From the NCBI RefSeq assembly GCF_014651055.1, contig NZ_BMWD01000001.1, positions 294,350 through 358,349 of the forward strand: 64,000 bases of DNA, written 5' to 3'. The notes below the pieces were generated by a model. It had not been told where the DNA came from. It made no database searches and worked only from the letters and a program-made list of their open reading frames with translations. Positions 19,996 through 29,318 of this stretch are shown in pieces (position 1 is the first letter of the stretch; every line of letters starts with the position of its first letter). This DNA comes from Streptomyces fructofermentans. GTDB taxonomy: Bacteria > Actinomycetota > Actinomycetes > Streptomycetales > Streptomycetaceae. The position numbers were made by a program, and so were the translations under genes.

Positions 19996-20039
19996 AACGG
20001 CGCGGGCCCCGCACAACGGCGTGCGGGGTCCGCGCCGTT
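19996..20039. terminator. Bidirectional terminator after pckG
   Basis: A 19-bp stem with one G-T pair (19996-20014 with 20021-20039) and an AACGGC loop. It lies between pckG and the convergent end of the TelA-containing operon. Confidence 0.85.
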
Positions 20040-20059
20040 CCCGCCGCCGGCCCGGGCCG

Positions 20060-20662
20060 TCAGCGGGAACGGTCCTCCAGATAGCGGGTGTGCGACTCCT
20101 GGCGGCGGGCCTCGGTCTCGCGCAGCGCCGCGGCCAGCCGGTCCGCCTCCTCGTGCAGAACCGCCAACTGCCGTTCCAGATGGCGTTCCGGAGGCTCGGC
20201 GCCGGGTGCCAGCCGGGTCCACCAACGGGTCCGTACGAAGGTGTCGACGGCCTCCGGGACGTCCTGCCGGACGGCCCGGGACAGGGTGTGCACCCCGTCG
20301 GGGTCGCCGGCCAGCACCTCGGCGACCCAGCCCGGATCGAGCAGGGCGGCGAGCAGTTCCGTCAGCTCGGCCAGCCGGCCCGAGGCCGCGGGCGGCAGGT
20401 CGATCCCGCCGAGGTGGTCGCACAGGCGGGCGAAGTCCTGCCGCAGTTCGTCCAGCCGGTCGGAGGGCTCGGCGAAGTCCGGCGGCGGGCGGCGCTCCGG
20501 CGGGGCGATCAGCGCGCCCGCCCCGTACAGCCCGGCGACCACGACGGGCCAGTACGGTCCCGCCACGCCCGCGAAGGTGAGCGCGAGACCGGCGATCCCG
20601 CAGGCGCTGCCCGTGAGGTTCTTGCGGGACTCCAGGTAGCCGGTGAACCTATTGGTAGCCAC
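20060..20662 (-). CDS. Hypothetical membrane protein, last gene of the TelA operon
   Basis: Unrecognised 200-aa protein. Two close hydrophobic helices (about residues 16-32 and 38-52) are followed by a long polar, charged region. A C-terminal helical stretch rich in E, R and A (about 160-198) has heptad-like spacing and may form a coiled coil. The predicted topology is a membrane hairpin with a cytosolic tail. The start is GTG 20662 preceded by GAGGAGATCC. Its first codons overlap the last 14 bp of the VWA lipoprotein gene, so translation should be coupled to it. No function can be assigned beyond membership in this operon. Confidence 0.75.
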   Translation of the reverse strand: MATNRFTGYLESRKNLTGSACGIAGLALTFAGVAGPYWPVVVAGLYGAGALIAPPERRPPPDFAEPSDRLDELRQDFARLCDHLGGIDLPPAASGRLAELTELLAALLDPGWVAEVLAGDPDGVHTLSRAVRQDVPEAVDTFVRTRWWTRLAPGAEPPERHLERQLAVLHEEADRLAAALRETEARRQESHTRYLEDRSR

Positions 20663-22238
20663 GGATCTCCTCGAAGGCGCCGTCGAGCGAGCCCTTCAGG
20701 GCATCGAAGAGACGGCCGCCCGTCAGGTCGGCGATGTGCTCCAGTTCGCCGCGGTCGGACTCCCCGAAGAGGACCGGGAAGACCGGGATCTCCCGCTGAG
20801 CGCGCGGCAGCCGCGCGTGGAACCGGTCGAACTCCGCCGCGCTCGCGCCCGTCGTGTTCTCCCCGTCCGTCATCAGCACGATCGACGTGAACGCGTCCTC
20901 GTCGCTGCCCAGATGCCCGTACGCCTTCTCCAGCGAGGTGTAGACGGCGGTGTCGCCGTCCGCGGTGAGCGCCGCGGTGTCGCGGCGGATGCCGTCGAGC
21001 CCGCCCCGCGGGTTCCCGGGCCGCACCACGTGCGTCCGTACGCTCTTCACCGCCGAGCCGAACGGCATCAGCGTGACCTCCTCCCGCTCCCGGAAGCCGC
21101 CGGTCAGACCGGTCAGCGCCTTCTTCAGCCGGTCGAGCCGCCCCTCCTCGCCCATCGACCCCGAGGTGTCGAGGACGTACACCGTGCGGGACGGCCGGCG
21201 CAGCTTGTTCTCGTACGCGTCCAGCAGCCCGTCGGCCACGGACCCGGTGCCGGGGAAGGGCAGTTCGCGGCGGCGGCCCGGGTCGAGGGCCGCCGCGGGA
21301 GGCACACCCGCCACCACCGGGCGGCGCAGCGTGCTGTCCGTGATCAGCCGCTGGACGGCCGGGGACCGCAGCGCCGCGGTGAGGCGGCGGACCGTACCGC
21401 GGGTGCTCCGGTCGGCGGAGGCGAGCGCGGCCAGCGGGTAGTCGGCGGTGACCACGCCGTCCTTGGGACGGATCACGGTCAGGTCGTCCATGCCCAGCAG
21501 CACCGACTCGTAGTTGAGCAGGGCGTCGACGCTCCCTCGCCGGGTGTACGCGGAGGCCAGCCAGCCCGAGGACCCCGAGGTGAGCCGCTGGCCCGCGAAG
21601 AACTCCCGGAGCCTCGGAGCCGCCCGGTCCACGTCGGCGCGGGTCAGCGCGGACTGCGCGCCGGACAGGCCCGAGGCCACCGAGATCAGCGCGGAGAAAC
21701 CGGAGTTGGAGCGGGCCGGGTCCGTCATGCCGTACGTCAGCTCACCGGCCGCCACCGCCGCGTGCACCTGCGACCAGGTGACCTCCCGGGGATTCCAGCC
21801 GAGCCGGCGCACCGTCCGCGGACGGACGCCGACGGCCACCGGGCTCGACATGACCGGGGTCTGCGACACGACCTTGCGCGCCGCCGCCGGATCGAGCCGC
21901 AGATACGCGGCCGAGGACAGCCAGACGGCGTCGTACGCCCCGTCGGCCCGGCCGGACGCCAGCCGGTCGACGGCGTCCCGGGTGCCCGTGTAGGTCGGGA
22001 CGACCTCGATGCCGGTGTCCTCGCGGATCCGGTCGAGGACGGGGGCCATGTCGCCCAGTTCGCTGGAGGCGAGGACGCGCAGTCTGCCGGCACCCGGTGC
22101 GTGGGGCGCGGCCGCGCCTCCGTCGGCTCCCTCGGTGCACGCGGTGACCGCGACGGCGAGGACCGCGGCGAGGACCGCCGTGAGCGCCGTACGGCGTGCC
22201 GGGCGCCCGCGGACCCGGCCCGGCGCCGGGGCTCTCAC
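20649..22238 (-). CDS. Solute-binding / von Willebrand A domain lipoprotein
   Basis: Lipid-anchored extracellular protein (529 aa). The lipobox is VTAC with the cysteine near residue 35 after a hydrophobic leader. Residues about 50-300 resemble a type 2 periplasmic binding protein (LRVLASSEL start, VVPTYTGT). The C-terminal about 200 residues are a VWA domain with an intact MIDAS (DTSGS, then a threonine and TDGENTTG). VWA domains bind ligands through a metal ion. The start is GTG 22238, sharing GTGA with the telA stop. No ABC permease or ATPase is nearby, so transport is doubtful; sensing or assembly at the cell surface is more likely. Confidence 0.85.
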   Translation of the reverse strand: MRAPAPGRVRGRPARRTALTAVLAAVLAVAVTACTEGADGGAAAPHAPGAGRLRVLASSELGDMAPVLDRIREDTGIEVVPTYTGTRDAVDRLASGRADGAYDAVWLSSAAYLRLDPAAARKVVSQTPVMSSPVAVGVRPRTVRRLGWNPREVTWSQVHAAVAAGELTYGMTDPARSNSGFSALISVASGLSGAQSALTRADVDRAAPRLREFFAGQRLTSGSSGWLASAYTRRGSVDALLNYESVLLGMDDLTVIRPKDGVVTADYPLAALASADRSTRGTVRRLTAALRSPAVQRLITDSTLRRPVVAGVPPAAALDPGRRRELPFPGTGSVADGLLDAYENKLRRPSRTVYVLDTSGSMGEEGRLDRLKKALTGLTGGFREREEVTLMPFGSAVKSVRTHVVRPGNPRGGLDGIRRDTAALTADGDTAVYTSLEKAYGHLGSDEDAFTSIVLMTDGENTTGASAAEFDRFHARLPRAQREIPVFPVLFGESDRGELEHIADLTGGRLFDALKGSLDGAFEEIRGYQ

Positions 22239-23410
22239 GCGAGCCCCCCTTCGAGCGCGCCGGCGGACCGGGACCGCTCCAGGCGGGTGGTGGCCTGCTG
22301 GAGTTCGGACGTCAGGGACTCCACGGTGGCGGCCATGGTCTGGGTGGCCTGGGCCTTGAACGTGTCGATGGTGTCCAGGGTCCGGTAGATCTGCTGGAAC
22401 GCCGAGCGCAGGGTCTCCGCGCCGACCGCGGGATCGGCGGCGATCCGCTGGATCTCGCCGCTCTGGGTGGCCAGCATCTCCGCGTTGCCCCTGATCAGGT
22501 CCTCCGTCGTGCCCCGCAGGGCGTCCACCTGCTCGACGACCTTGCGCTGGTTGTCCAGCGCGGCGGCGAGCATCACGGAGATGCGCAGGGCGGAGACCGT
22601 GGTGGTCGCGGCCCGGTCGACGCCCTTGATCAGTTCGTCGTTGCTGCGCCGGACCACGTCCATCGCCAGATAGCCCTGCGCGCACACGGCGAGCTGGGTC
22701 AGCAGGTCCTGGTGCTTCTGGCGGACCGGGAACAGGACGTCCGCGCGCAGGGTGTCCGCCTGCGCGGGGTCGCGGGCCTCGGTCTCGGCCACCTGCCGCT
22801 CGACCGCCGCGTCGAGGGCCTCGGTCAGCACGACGTACTCCTGGAGCTTGCCCATGGACTCCCACAGGCGGACCCGCTCGGTCTGCAACGCGGCGTTGTC
22901 GCGGCGCAGTTCGTCCTGCCCGCCGCGCAGCGAGCCGACGATCCTGTTCAGGGTGCCCTGGGCGGAGGCGTACGCGGCGACGTGGTCGCGGAGCCGGTTG
23001 CCGCCGGGCAGCCGGGACAGCAGCCTGCGGGCCCGGCCGCCGGGCACCTCGCGCGGGTCCAGGTCCTCCACCGTGCGGCGGAGTTCGAGGAGCGAGGACG
23101 AGACCCGGGACCCGGCGTCGTCGCCGTTCGCGGGCAGGCTGCGGACGGTGCGCTCCAGCATGCGGTTCGACTGGGCGGCCGCGCCCCGCATCTCTCCCGA
23201 GCCCAGGGCGACGATCTCCCCGATCCGCCCCGCGAACTCGGGGGAGCGGGCGTCCAGGGCGGCGAGTCCGCCGACGTACTCCGCGGCCCTGCGCTCCATC
23301 TCGGTGCGGACCGCGGCGTCCACCGGTACGAGTCCGCCGGCCTTCTCCCGCGGCACGGGCGCGACGGCCTCGGGCGGCGTGAGGACGAGTTCCTGTTCTG
23401 CGGCGCTCAC
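22235..23410 (-). CDS. TelA-family (toxic anion resistance) protein
   Basis: Largely alpha-helical 391-aa cytosolic protein of the TelA family, linked in other bacteria to tellurite and cell-envelope stress resistance; biochemical role unknown. The signature is the C-terminal third: LDNQRKVVEQVD, then a TTEDLIRGNAEML block and a closing coiled coil (about 280-380). GTG 23410 is preceded by GGGAGACC and overlaps the upstream stop as GTGA. It lies in the middle of a four-gene operon with two solute-binding-like proteins and a VWA domain. The latter matches the wider association of TelA with VWA proteins in tellurite-type stress systems. Confidence 0.85.
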   Translation of the reverse strand: MSAAEQELVLTPPEAVAPVPREKAGGLVPVDAAVRTEMERRAAEYVGGLAALDARSPEFAGRIGEIVALGSGEMRGAAAQSNRMLERTVRSLPANGDDAGSRVSSSLLELRRTVEDLDPREVPGGRARRLLSRLPGGNRLRDHVAAYASAQGTLNRIVGSLRGGQDELRRDNAALQTERVRLWESMGKLQEYVVLTEALDAAVERQVAETEARDPAQADTLRADVLFPVRQKHQDLLTQLAVCAQGYLAMDVVRRSNDELIKGVDRAATTTVSALRISVMLAAALDNQRKVVEQVDALRGTTEDLIRGNAEMLATQSGEIQRIAADPAVGAETLRSAFQQIYRTLDTIDTFKAQATQTMAATVESLTSELQQATTRLERSRSAGALEGGLA

Positions 23411-24501
23411 GTGCGGTCTCCCTCTTGGTCCCGGGCCCGGCGGGCCATCTCGCGCAGTACCTCGGAGGCGGGCACGGGCACTTGCCGGACGCCGGTCAGC
23501 TTCTGGTCCAGATAGGTGGTGCGGCCGGCGGTGGCCGCCGTGAACTCGGCGGCGGCGCCCTGCGGCCGGAAACCGTGCCGTATCGCCAGCCGCCGCAACT
23601 CCTCGTCCTCGCCCAGCAGTTCGCCGAGGGCCCGGCCCTCCTCGGTGAGGGGCACCACGGTGTGGTCGCTGTTCGCGGTGGTGTCCGGGTAGAGGACCGT
23701 CAGGTCGCCGACGTCCTCGCCCCGGGTGAGCAGCGCGGCCACCTGGGACTCGTAGACGAGGACCAGCGGATTGCCGGCCCCGCTGACGAAGTCGCCGAAC
23801 GCCGCGTCCGTACTGGTCTGCTGGGCGCCCTGGACGCTGATCAGCTTGCGCATCAGGGGCGCGGTGCGGTCGACCGCCGCGCGGCCGTCGGCGACCCGGC
23901 CGCCGTCGGCCACGTACGAGGCGGCGGCCAGGTAGAGAGCGCCCGAGCTCGAACTGGTGGGGTCGGTGCTGGAGATGAAGAGCGTGCCGCTCAACTCGCC
24001 GTGCCCCCGGGAGCCCTTGAGCTGCTGCCAGGTGCGGTCGTCCCCGGCCGCGTCGAGGAAGGCGGCCATGTCCAGGGTGCCGCTGCGCTTCGCCCCGAGG
24101 GCCGCGAGTCCGTTGCCCGCGAGCACCTCGGCGGCGGCGCGGTGCGCCACGACGACGAGGGGCGAGTAGAAGGGGCGGGGCAGGGGCCGGCGCACGCGGT
24201 GCGCCCTCGCCAGTTCCTCGGCGGGCGCCCGGCTGGACGGGAAGGCGAAGTCGTACCCCTTGAGGTCGAGCCCTTCCATGGCCCAGGACCCGGAGGTCTC
24301 CGTCTCCACGGTGTAGCCCCTGGCAGCCAGGGCCTCCACCACATCCGGATCCCCGAAGAACTCGGCCTTCTCGGATCCGATCACTCCTCGCACGGTCTTC
24401 GTTGCCGTGCTGCTGTCCTGCTCTTCGCGGCCCGCGACGACGGCTGCTGCCACTCCGCCGATCAGGAACACCGCCAGGACGATGGCGAATATTCGTCTCA
24501 C
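23407..24501 (-). CDS. Membrane-anchored solute-binding-like protein, first gene of the TelA operon
   Basis: Extracytoplasmic protein of 364 aa: a basic N-terminus, one uncleaved-looking membrane helix (about 4-24) and a type 2 solute-binding fold (VIGSEKAEFF start, FISSTDPTSSSSGALYLA, then LVLVYESQVAAL). No lipobox cysteine is visible, so a signal anchor is likely. The GTG at 24501 is preferred because it places the helix at the N-terminus and has GGGAG 12 bases upstream; an in-frame GTG at 24711 lacks a ribosome site. Its stop overlaps telA (GTGA). The protein resembles a sulfate/molybdate-type binder lacking its transporter. The ligand is unknown. Confidence 0.75.
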   Translation of the reverse strand: MRRIFAIVLAVFLIGGVAAAVVAGREEQDSSTATKTVRGVIGSEKAEFFGDPDVVEALAARGYTVETETSGSWAMEGLDLKGYDFAFPSSRAPAEELARAHRVRRPLPRPFYSPLVVVAHRAAAEVLAGNGLAALGAKRSGTLDMAAFLDAAGDDRTWQQLKGSRGHGELSGTLFISSTDPTSSSSGALYLAAASYVADGGRVADGRAAVDRTAPLMRKLISVQGAQQTSTDAAFGDFVSGAGNPLVLVYESQVAALLTRGEDVGDLTVLYPDTTANSDHTVVPLTEEGRALGELLGEDEELRRLAIRHGFRPQGAAAEFTAATAGRTTYLDQKLTGVRQVPVPASEVLREMARRARDQEGDRT

Positions 24502-24657
24502 ACCCGGAGGGTGCTCCCGGAACTCCACGTTCCTGGGCCATCGGGGTGAACGGAGGGTGTCCGGACGATCCCAGTACGAAACCGGATCGGATTCCTCCGT
24601 CCGGGGCACGGCGGAGGCCGTACCCGGCAGGGCGGCGACCGCACCCGCCACGGCGAA

Positions 24658-24681
24658 GGCCGCACCCGGGTGGGTGCGGCC
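24658..24681. terminator. Hairpin terminator after the 138-aa gene
   Basis: A perfect 10-bp stem (GGCCGCACCC and its complement) with a GGGT loop, 80 bases past the end of the minus-strand gene at 24761. It separates that gene from the TelA operon. Confidence 0.7.
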
Positions 24682-24760
24682 GTCCGGGACGCTGTGGCGC
24701 CCGGTCCGCACGTCGCTGCGGGTGCGCGCGGACCGGGGCCGATCGGGGGAGCCCGCAGGC

Positions 24761-25177
24761 TCAGCGGGAGGTGAGGGTCCGGGTCCCGGCGGCCGCGGTG
24801 TGCGCGTCCATGCGCTCGGCGGCCAGGATCGCGACGGCGGTGTCCGCGCGGGACGCCGCGACGACCAGGGCGCGGCCCGCGAGGGCGTGCGCCCGCAGGT
24901 GCAGCGTGCTGTCCCGCGGCGCGTGCTCGGTCGCCGTGACGGTCACGCGGACCGGCGGACGGCCGCCGCGCAGCCGGGTGATCTGCTCGGTCAGCCGCTC
25001 GGCGGCGGCGTCGAGGTCCGCGGACGGCTCCGGACCGCGGAGCTCGTCCGTCACGGCGAGCAGCGCGGTCAGATGGCCGGCGAGCTGGATGTCCAGCTCT
25101 TCCTCGCGCGACCGGTGGGGAAAGTCGGCGGTGCCGGCCGTCGTGTGGACCGACTTCGTGCGGATCGGTTCGTACAT
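24761..25177 (-). CDS. Hypothetical protein, 138 aa
   Basis: Unrecognised small soluble protein. No membrane segment or signal peptide. The N-terminus is polar (MYEPIRTKSVHTT), followed by two helices rich in L, A and E (about 25-70), a beta-like VRVTVTATEHA, and a C-terminal Ala-rich helical half. Start ATG 25177 has GGAGG 8 bases upstream. A possible -10 box (TAGGAT on the minus strand, 25211-25216) sits about 35 bases before it. It is transcribed alone. Composition matches its neighbours, so it is probably native. Confidence 0.65.
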   Translation of the reverse strand: MYEPIRTKSVHTTAGTADFPHRSREEELDIQLAGHLTALLAVTDELRGPEPSADLDAAAERLTEQITRLRGGRPPVRVTVTATEHAPRDSTLHLRAHALAGRALVVAASRADTAVAILAAERMDAHTAAAGTRTLTSR

Positions 25178-25303
25178 GGGGGACGGCCTCCAGTGCTCTG
25201 ACAGGAAACCATCCTAGCTTGGATTTCGTCTAAAGTTGAGCTTGTTCGGAAAAAGCGGTGCGGGCGGGCACGGAGGGTGAGGGGCCGGCGGTCCGCCCGG
25301 GGG

Positions 25304-26515
25304 TCAGGGCTGGCTGTACCCGTCCAGGAAGGTGCCGATCCGAGTCACCGCGTCCCGCAGGTCCTGCTCCGAGGGCAGCGTGACCACGCGGAAGTGGTCG
25401 GGTTCCGGCCAGTTGAAGCCCGTCCCCTGCACCACCATGATCTTCTCGGCGCGCAGCAGGTCGAGCACCATCCGCCGGTCGTCCTTGATCTTGAAGACCT
25501 TCGGGTCGAGCCGCGGGAAGAGGTAGAGCGCACCCTTCGGCTTCACGCACGTCACGCCCGGGATGCCGGTCAGCAGTTCGTGCGCCACGTCCCGCTGCTC
25601 ACGCAGCCGCCCGCCGGGCAGGACGAGGTCCTGGATCGTCTGGCGTCCGCTCAGCGCGGCCACCACGCCGTGCTGGCCCGGCATGTTCGCGCACAGGCGC
25701 ATGTTCGCGAGGACGGTCAGTCCCTCGATGTACGAGTCCGCGTGCGCGCGCGGTCCCGAGATCGCCATCCAGCCGACCCGGTAGCCGGCCACCCGGTACG
25801 CCTTCGACATCCCGTTGAAGGTCAGGGTCAGCAGGTCGGGGGCGATCCGCGCGGTCGGCGTGTGCGTGGCGTCGTCGTAGAGGATCTTGTCGTAGATCTC
25901 GTCCGAGCAGACCAGCAGGTTGTGGCGGCGGGCGATGTCGGTCAGGCCGCGCAGCATCGTCTCGTCGTAGACCGCGCCCGTCGGGTTGTTCGGGTTGATG
26001 ATCACGATCGCCTTGGTGCGGTCGGTGACCTTCCGCTCCACGTCCGCCAGGTCGGGCATCCAGTCGGACTGCTCGTCGCAGCGGTAGTGCACGGCCGTGC
26101 CCCCGGAGAGGGAGACCGCCGCCGTCCACAGCGGATAGTCCGGCGCCGGTACGAGCACCTCGTCGCCGTCGTCCAGCAGCCCCTGCATCGCCATCACGAT
26201 CAGCTCGGAGACGCCGTTGCCGATGAAGACGTGCTCGACGTCCGTCTCGATGCCGAGGGTCTGGTTGTGCATCACCACGGCCCGCCGGGCGGCCAGCAGG
26301 CCCTTCGCGTCCCCGTAGCCGTGCGCCGTCGAGACGTTGCGGAGGATGTCCTCCAGGATCTCGGGCGGGCACTCGAAGCCGAACGCCGCCGGGTTCCCGG
26401 TGTTCAGCTTCAGGATGCGGTGCCCGGCCGCCTCCAGCCGCATGGCCTCCTCGAGCACCGGTCCGCGGATCTCGTAACAGACGTTGGCGAGCTTGGTCGA
26501 CTGGATCACCTGCAT
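25304..26515 (-). CDS. AlaA-like PLP-dependent aminotransferase
   Basis: Class I/II aminotransferase (403 aa) close to alanine transaminases of the AlaA/YfbQ type, which interconvert alanine and pyruvate with glutamate as partner. PLP-site residues are visible: the tyrosine of PDYPLW (about 127), INPNNPTG (173-180), SDEIYDK (204-210), the Schiff-base lysine K238 in NGMSKAYR, and a C-terminal arginine region HFRVV. ATG 26515 starts the conserved MQVIQSTKLANV sequence; the ribosome site is weak. Monocistronic. The exact keto-acid partner is inferred from the family. Confidence 0.9.
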   Translation of the reverse strand: MQVIQSTKLANVCYEIRGPVLEEAMRLEAAGHRILKLNTGNPAAFGFECPPEILEDILRNVSTAHGYGDAKGLLAARRAVVMHNQTLGIETDVEHVFIGNGVSELIVMAMQGLLDDGDEVLVPAPDYPLWTAAVSLSGGTAVHYRCDEQSDWMPDLADVERKVTDRTKAIVIINPNNPTGAVYDETMLRGLTDIARRHNLLVCSDEIYDKILYDDATHTPTARIAPDLLTLTFNGMSKAYRVAGYRVGWMAISGPRAHADSYIEGLTVLANMRLCANMPGQHGVVAALSGRQTIQDLVLPGGRLREQRDVAHELLTGIPGVTCVKPKGALYLFPRLDPKVFKIKDDRRMVLDLLRAEKIMVVQGTGFNWPEPDHFRVVTLPSEQDLRDAVTRIGTFLDGYSQP

Positions 26516-26839
26516 GTCCGTGAGCTTACGGCCGGGTGGCGCGTACCGCGCCGTGTTTCCCACCACGTGGGACGGGGTGTCCCGGGGCGCCGACGGTGAC
26601 GACCGTCCTCCGGGGCCCCTCGCGTCCCGGCGTCCCCTGGCGTCCCCTCGCGTCCCCCGGCGTCCAGGGGGCCGGGCCTCCGGCGTGCCGGAAGGGGGGG
26701 CGGGCGGCGCGAACGCCGCCCGCCGCGCGGCCTGAATGGACTCCTTGTCGGCCTGTCGCGCTCGATTGAGAATGCGCATGACAAACGAACGGCGGCCGGA
26801 AGACCTCCGGCCGCCCACGTCACAAGAGGGGACCCCCAC
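26516..26839. other. 324-bp divergent region with short C/G repeats and a leader hairpin
   Basis: Contains no gene. Around 26620-26680 the motif CGTCCC with CTGG or CTCG spacers repeats irregularly five times. A 10-bp hairpin at 26791-26815 lies in the leader of the protease gene. Promoters for the aminotransferase (minus) and protease (plus) should lie here but could not be pinned down. Confidence 0.55.
26791..26815 (+). promoter_or_regulatory. Leader hairpin before the secreted protease
   Basis: GGCGGCCGGA (26791-26800) pairs perfectly with TCCGGCCGCC (26806-26815) around a 5-base loop. It ends 24 bases before the start codon and 9 bases before the ribosome site. It could stabilise the mRNA or act as a residual terminator. 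Confidence 0.4.
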
Positions 26840-27679
26840 ATGAAGAAGCCTCTCGTCGCCGCGCTGCTCGCCCTGGTGATCGCCGGGGCCGGCGCGGCAC
26901 CCGCGGTCGCGGCCACCGAGCCCGAGGCCGCCCCGCCGGCCGTGCAGGCGGTCGACTTCGCCGGCACCGTCTCGCTCAGCAACTGCTCCGGCTCCGTCGT
27001 GCGCATGCCGGGCTCCGAGGACGACGACCCCGCGCTGGTCATGTCCAACGGGCACTGCCTGGAGACCGGGTTCCCGGCTGCGGGCCAGGTCATCGTCGAC
27101 CGCGCCTCCTCCCGCACCTTCGGGCTGCTCAACGCGGCGGGAACGCGCGTCGCCACCCTGCGGGCCGCCAAGATCGCGTACGCCACCATGACCGACACGG
27201 ACGTCTCGCTGTACCAACTGACGACCACGTACGCGCAGATCCGGAACTCCTACGGGATCGGCGCGCTGACCCTCGGCGACACCCACCCGGTGGCCGGCAC
27301 CGCCATCACCGTCGTCTCCGGCTACTGGAAGCGGACGTACACGTGCGGCATCGACGGGTTCGCGTACCGGCTGAAGGAGGGCCAGTGGACCTGGAAGGAC
27401 TCGGTCCGCTACACCTCCGCCTGCCGGACCATCGGCGGCACCTCGGGCTCGCCCGTCGTCGACAACGCCACCGGCAAGGTCGTGGCCGTCAACAACACCG
27501 GCAACGAGGACGGCGGGCGCTGCACGGACAACAACCCGTGCGAGGTCGACGCCAACGGCACCGTGACGGTCCGCGCGGGCATCAACTACGGCCAGGAGAC
27601 CTACCAGATCGTGCCGTGCTTCGGACTCGACAACAAGCTCGACCTGAGCCGCAGCGGGTGCACCCTGCCCAAGCCGTAG
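26840..27679 (+). CDS. Secreted trypsin-like serine protease (S1 family)
   Basis: Secreted endopeptidase, 279 aa. The signal peptide (about 1-25, ending VAA) is followed by a short propeptide-like stretch and a chymotrypsin fold. The catalytic triad is complete: His72 in SNGHC, Asp121 in TDTD, Ser204 in GTSGSP. Several cysteine pairs are likely disulfides (49/73, 169/195, 226/233 by position). Residues around the S1 pocket do not allow a firm specificity call. Ribosome site AAGAGGGG precedes ATG 26840. A leader hairpin lies upstream. It ends 19 bp from the convergent D-aminoacylase gene. Confidence 0.9.
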   Translation: MKKPLVAALLALVIAGAGAAPAVAATEPEAAPPAVQAVDFAGTVSLSNCSGSVVRMPGSEDDDPALVMSNGHCLETGFPAAGQVIVDRASSRTFGLLNAAGTRVATLRAAKIAYATMTDTDVSLYQLTTTYAQIRNSYGIGALTLGDTHPVAGTAITVVSGYWKRTYTCGIDGFAYRLKEGQWTWKDSVRYTSACRTIGGTSGSPVVDNATGKVVAVNNTGNEDGGRCTDNNPCEVDANGTVTVRAGINYGQETYQIVPCFGLDNKLDLSRSGCTLPKP

Positions 27680-27698
27680 CCCCGGCCGCGGCGTGCGG

Positions 27699-29309
27699 TC
27701 ACCGGGCGTTCCCGCGGACCGCGCGCCCCGCCAGCACATCGGTGCGGCGCCCGTCCTCGATCACGAACCGGCCGTCGACCAGGACGTGCGGGATGCCGGT
27801 CGGCAGGGTGCGCGGCGCCTCGAAGGTGGAGCCCGCCGCGACCGTCGCCGGGTCGAACAGGACGAGGTCGGCCCGGTACCCCTCGCGCACCAGCCCGCGG
27901 TCCGGCAGCCGCAGCCGGGCCGCCGGGCGCGAGGTGAGGTGCGCGACGCACTCCTCCAGCGACAGCACGCCCAACTCCCGCACGTAGTGCCCCAGATACC
28001 TCGGGAAGGTGCCGTAGGCCCGCGGGTGCGGCTTGGCGCCCTGGAGGATGCCGTCCGAACCGCCGGTGTGCACCCGGTGGCGCATGATCGCGCGGACGTT
28101 CTCCTCGTGGCCCACGTGCTGGAGGATCGTCGTGCCGAGCCGGTCGCCGAGGAGCAGCCCGCGGGCCGTCGTCCAGGGGCTCTCGCCGCGCAGCCGCGCG
28201 GACTCGAGGACCGTACGGCCGACGAAGTCCCCGAGCGCGGGATCGCTCACGCCGGAGACCTCGATCGTGTCCCAGTCGACGGGGACGCCGTGGCAGCCGT
28301 CCGCGCCCACGACCTCCATGTGGTGGCGGACGCGTTCCGCCGTGGCGTCGTCCGCGAGGCGCTCCAGGAGCGCCTGCGGGCCGCCCTCGCCGGCCCAACT
28401 CGGCAGCGTCGCCGCGAGCGTGGTGCAGCCGGGCGTGTACGGGTACGTGTCCAGGCTGATGTCCGCGCCCTCGTCCAGCGCCTTGTCGAGCAGCGCCAGC
28501 AGTTCCGGCGCCCGGCCCTCGTTGACCCCGAAGTTCATGGTGGCGTGGGCCAGATGGAGCGGGCAGCCCGCCTCACGGGTGAGGTCCACCATCTCCCGGT
28601 ACGCCTCGATGGCCCCGGCGCCGTACGAGCGGTGGTGGGGGCAGTAGTAGCCGCCGTGCTCGGCCACCACCCGGCACAGCTCGGTGAGTTCGGCGTCCTT
28701 GGCGTACATGCCCGGGGTGTAGGTCAGCCCGGACGACATGCCGACGGCGCCCTCGCGCATCCCGTCGGCCACGAGCTCCCGCATCCGGTCCAGCTCGCGG
28801 GGCGTCGCCTCACGGTCCTCCCAGCCCATCGCGAGCATCCGGACCGTGCCCTGGGGGATCAGGTACGCGGCGTTGACCGCGATGCCCCGGTCGAGCCGGT
28901 CCAGGTACTCGCCGACGCTCCGCCAGTCGATGTCGACGTCGTCCCCGGCGCCGTTCCACCCGGTGATCGCCCGGCGCACCTCGGCGAGCGTGCGGTCGTC
29001 GACCGGCGCGTACGACAGCCCGTCCTGGCCGACGACCTCCAGGGTCACGCCCTGGGCGGCCTTCGCGCTGTGGTCGGGGTCGCGCAGCAGCGCGAGGTCG
29101 CTGTGCGCGTGCATGTCGATGAAGCCGGGCGACAGGACCAGCCCCTCCGCGTCCAGTTCACGCCTGGCCACCGGGCGCTGGCAACCCGCGGCGGCCGCCT
29201 CCTTCACGACGGACACGATCCGGCCGCCGTCCACCACGACGTCGGCGCGGTAGGAGTCGCCGCCGCTGCCGTCGACGACGTCCGCGTCACGGATGACGAG
29301 CTCTGCCAC
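27699..29309 (-). CDS. N-acyl-D-amino-acid deacylase (D-aminoacylase family)
   Basis: Zinc amidohydrolase (536 aa) that releases D-amino acids from N-acylated forms. The metal site begins with H67-A-H69 in [10 protein letters not shown]; the subfamily signature GGSDGIL followed by [12 protein letters not shown] is present near residues 430-455. No signal peptide, so it is cytosolic. GTG 29309 is fixed by AGGAGGCTCCC. It lies 9 bp downstream of the PLP deaminase gene, so the two form one unit: free the D-amino acid, then deaminate it. Some family members act on D-Glu or D-Asp derivatives; substrate preference is not readable here. Confidence 0.9.
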   Translation of the reverse strand: MAELVIRDADVVDGSGGDSYRADVVVDGGRIVSVVKEAAAAGCQRPVARRELDAEGLVLSPGFIDMHAHSDLALLRDPDHSAKAAQGVTLEVVGQDGLSYAPVDDRTLAEVRRAITGWNGAGDDVDIDWRSVGEYLDRLDRGIAVNAAYLIPQGTVRMLAMGWEDREATPRELDRMRELVADGMREGAVGMSSGLTYTPGMYAKDAELTELCRVVAEHGGYYCPHHRSYGAGAIEAYREMVDLTREAGCPLHLAHATMNFGVNEGRAPELLALLDKALDEGADISLDTYPYTPGCTTLAATLPSWAGEGGPQALLERLADDATAERVRHHMEVVGADGCHGVPVDWDTIEVSGVSDPALGDFVGRTVLESARLRGESPWTTARGLLLGDRLGTTILQHVGHEENVRAIMRHRVHTGGSDGILQGAKPHPRAYGTFPRYLGHYVRELGVLSLEECVAHLTSRPAARLRLPDRGLVREGYRADLVLFDPATVAAGSTFEAPRTLPTGIPHVLVDGRFVIEDGRRTDVLAGRAVRGNAR

Positions 29310-29318
29310 GGGAGCCTC

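Noticed and set aside
20643-22388. Plus-strand 581-aa frame antisense to the VWA lipoprotein
   Set aside because: Typical high-GC antisense frame; residues show no motifs, while the minus strand encodes a clear lipobox and MIDAS.
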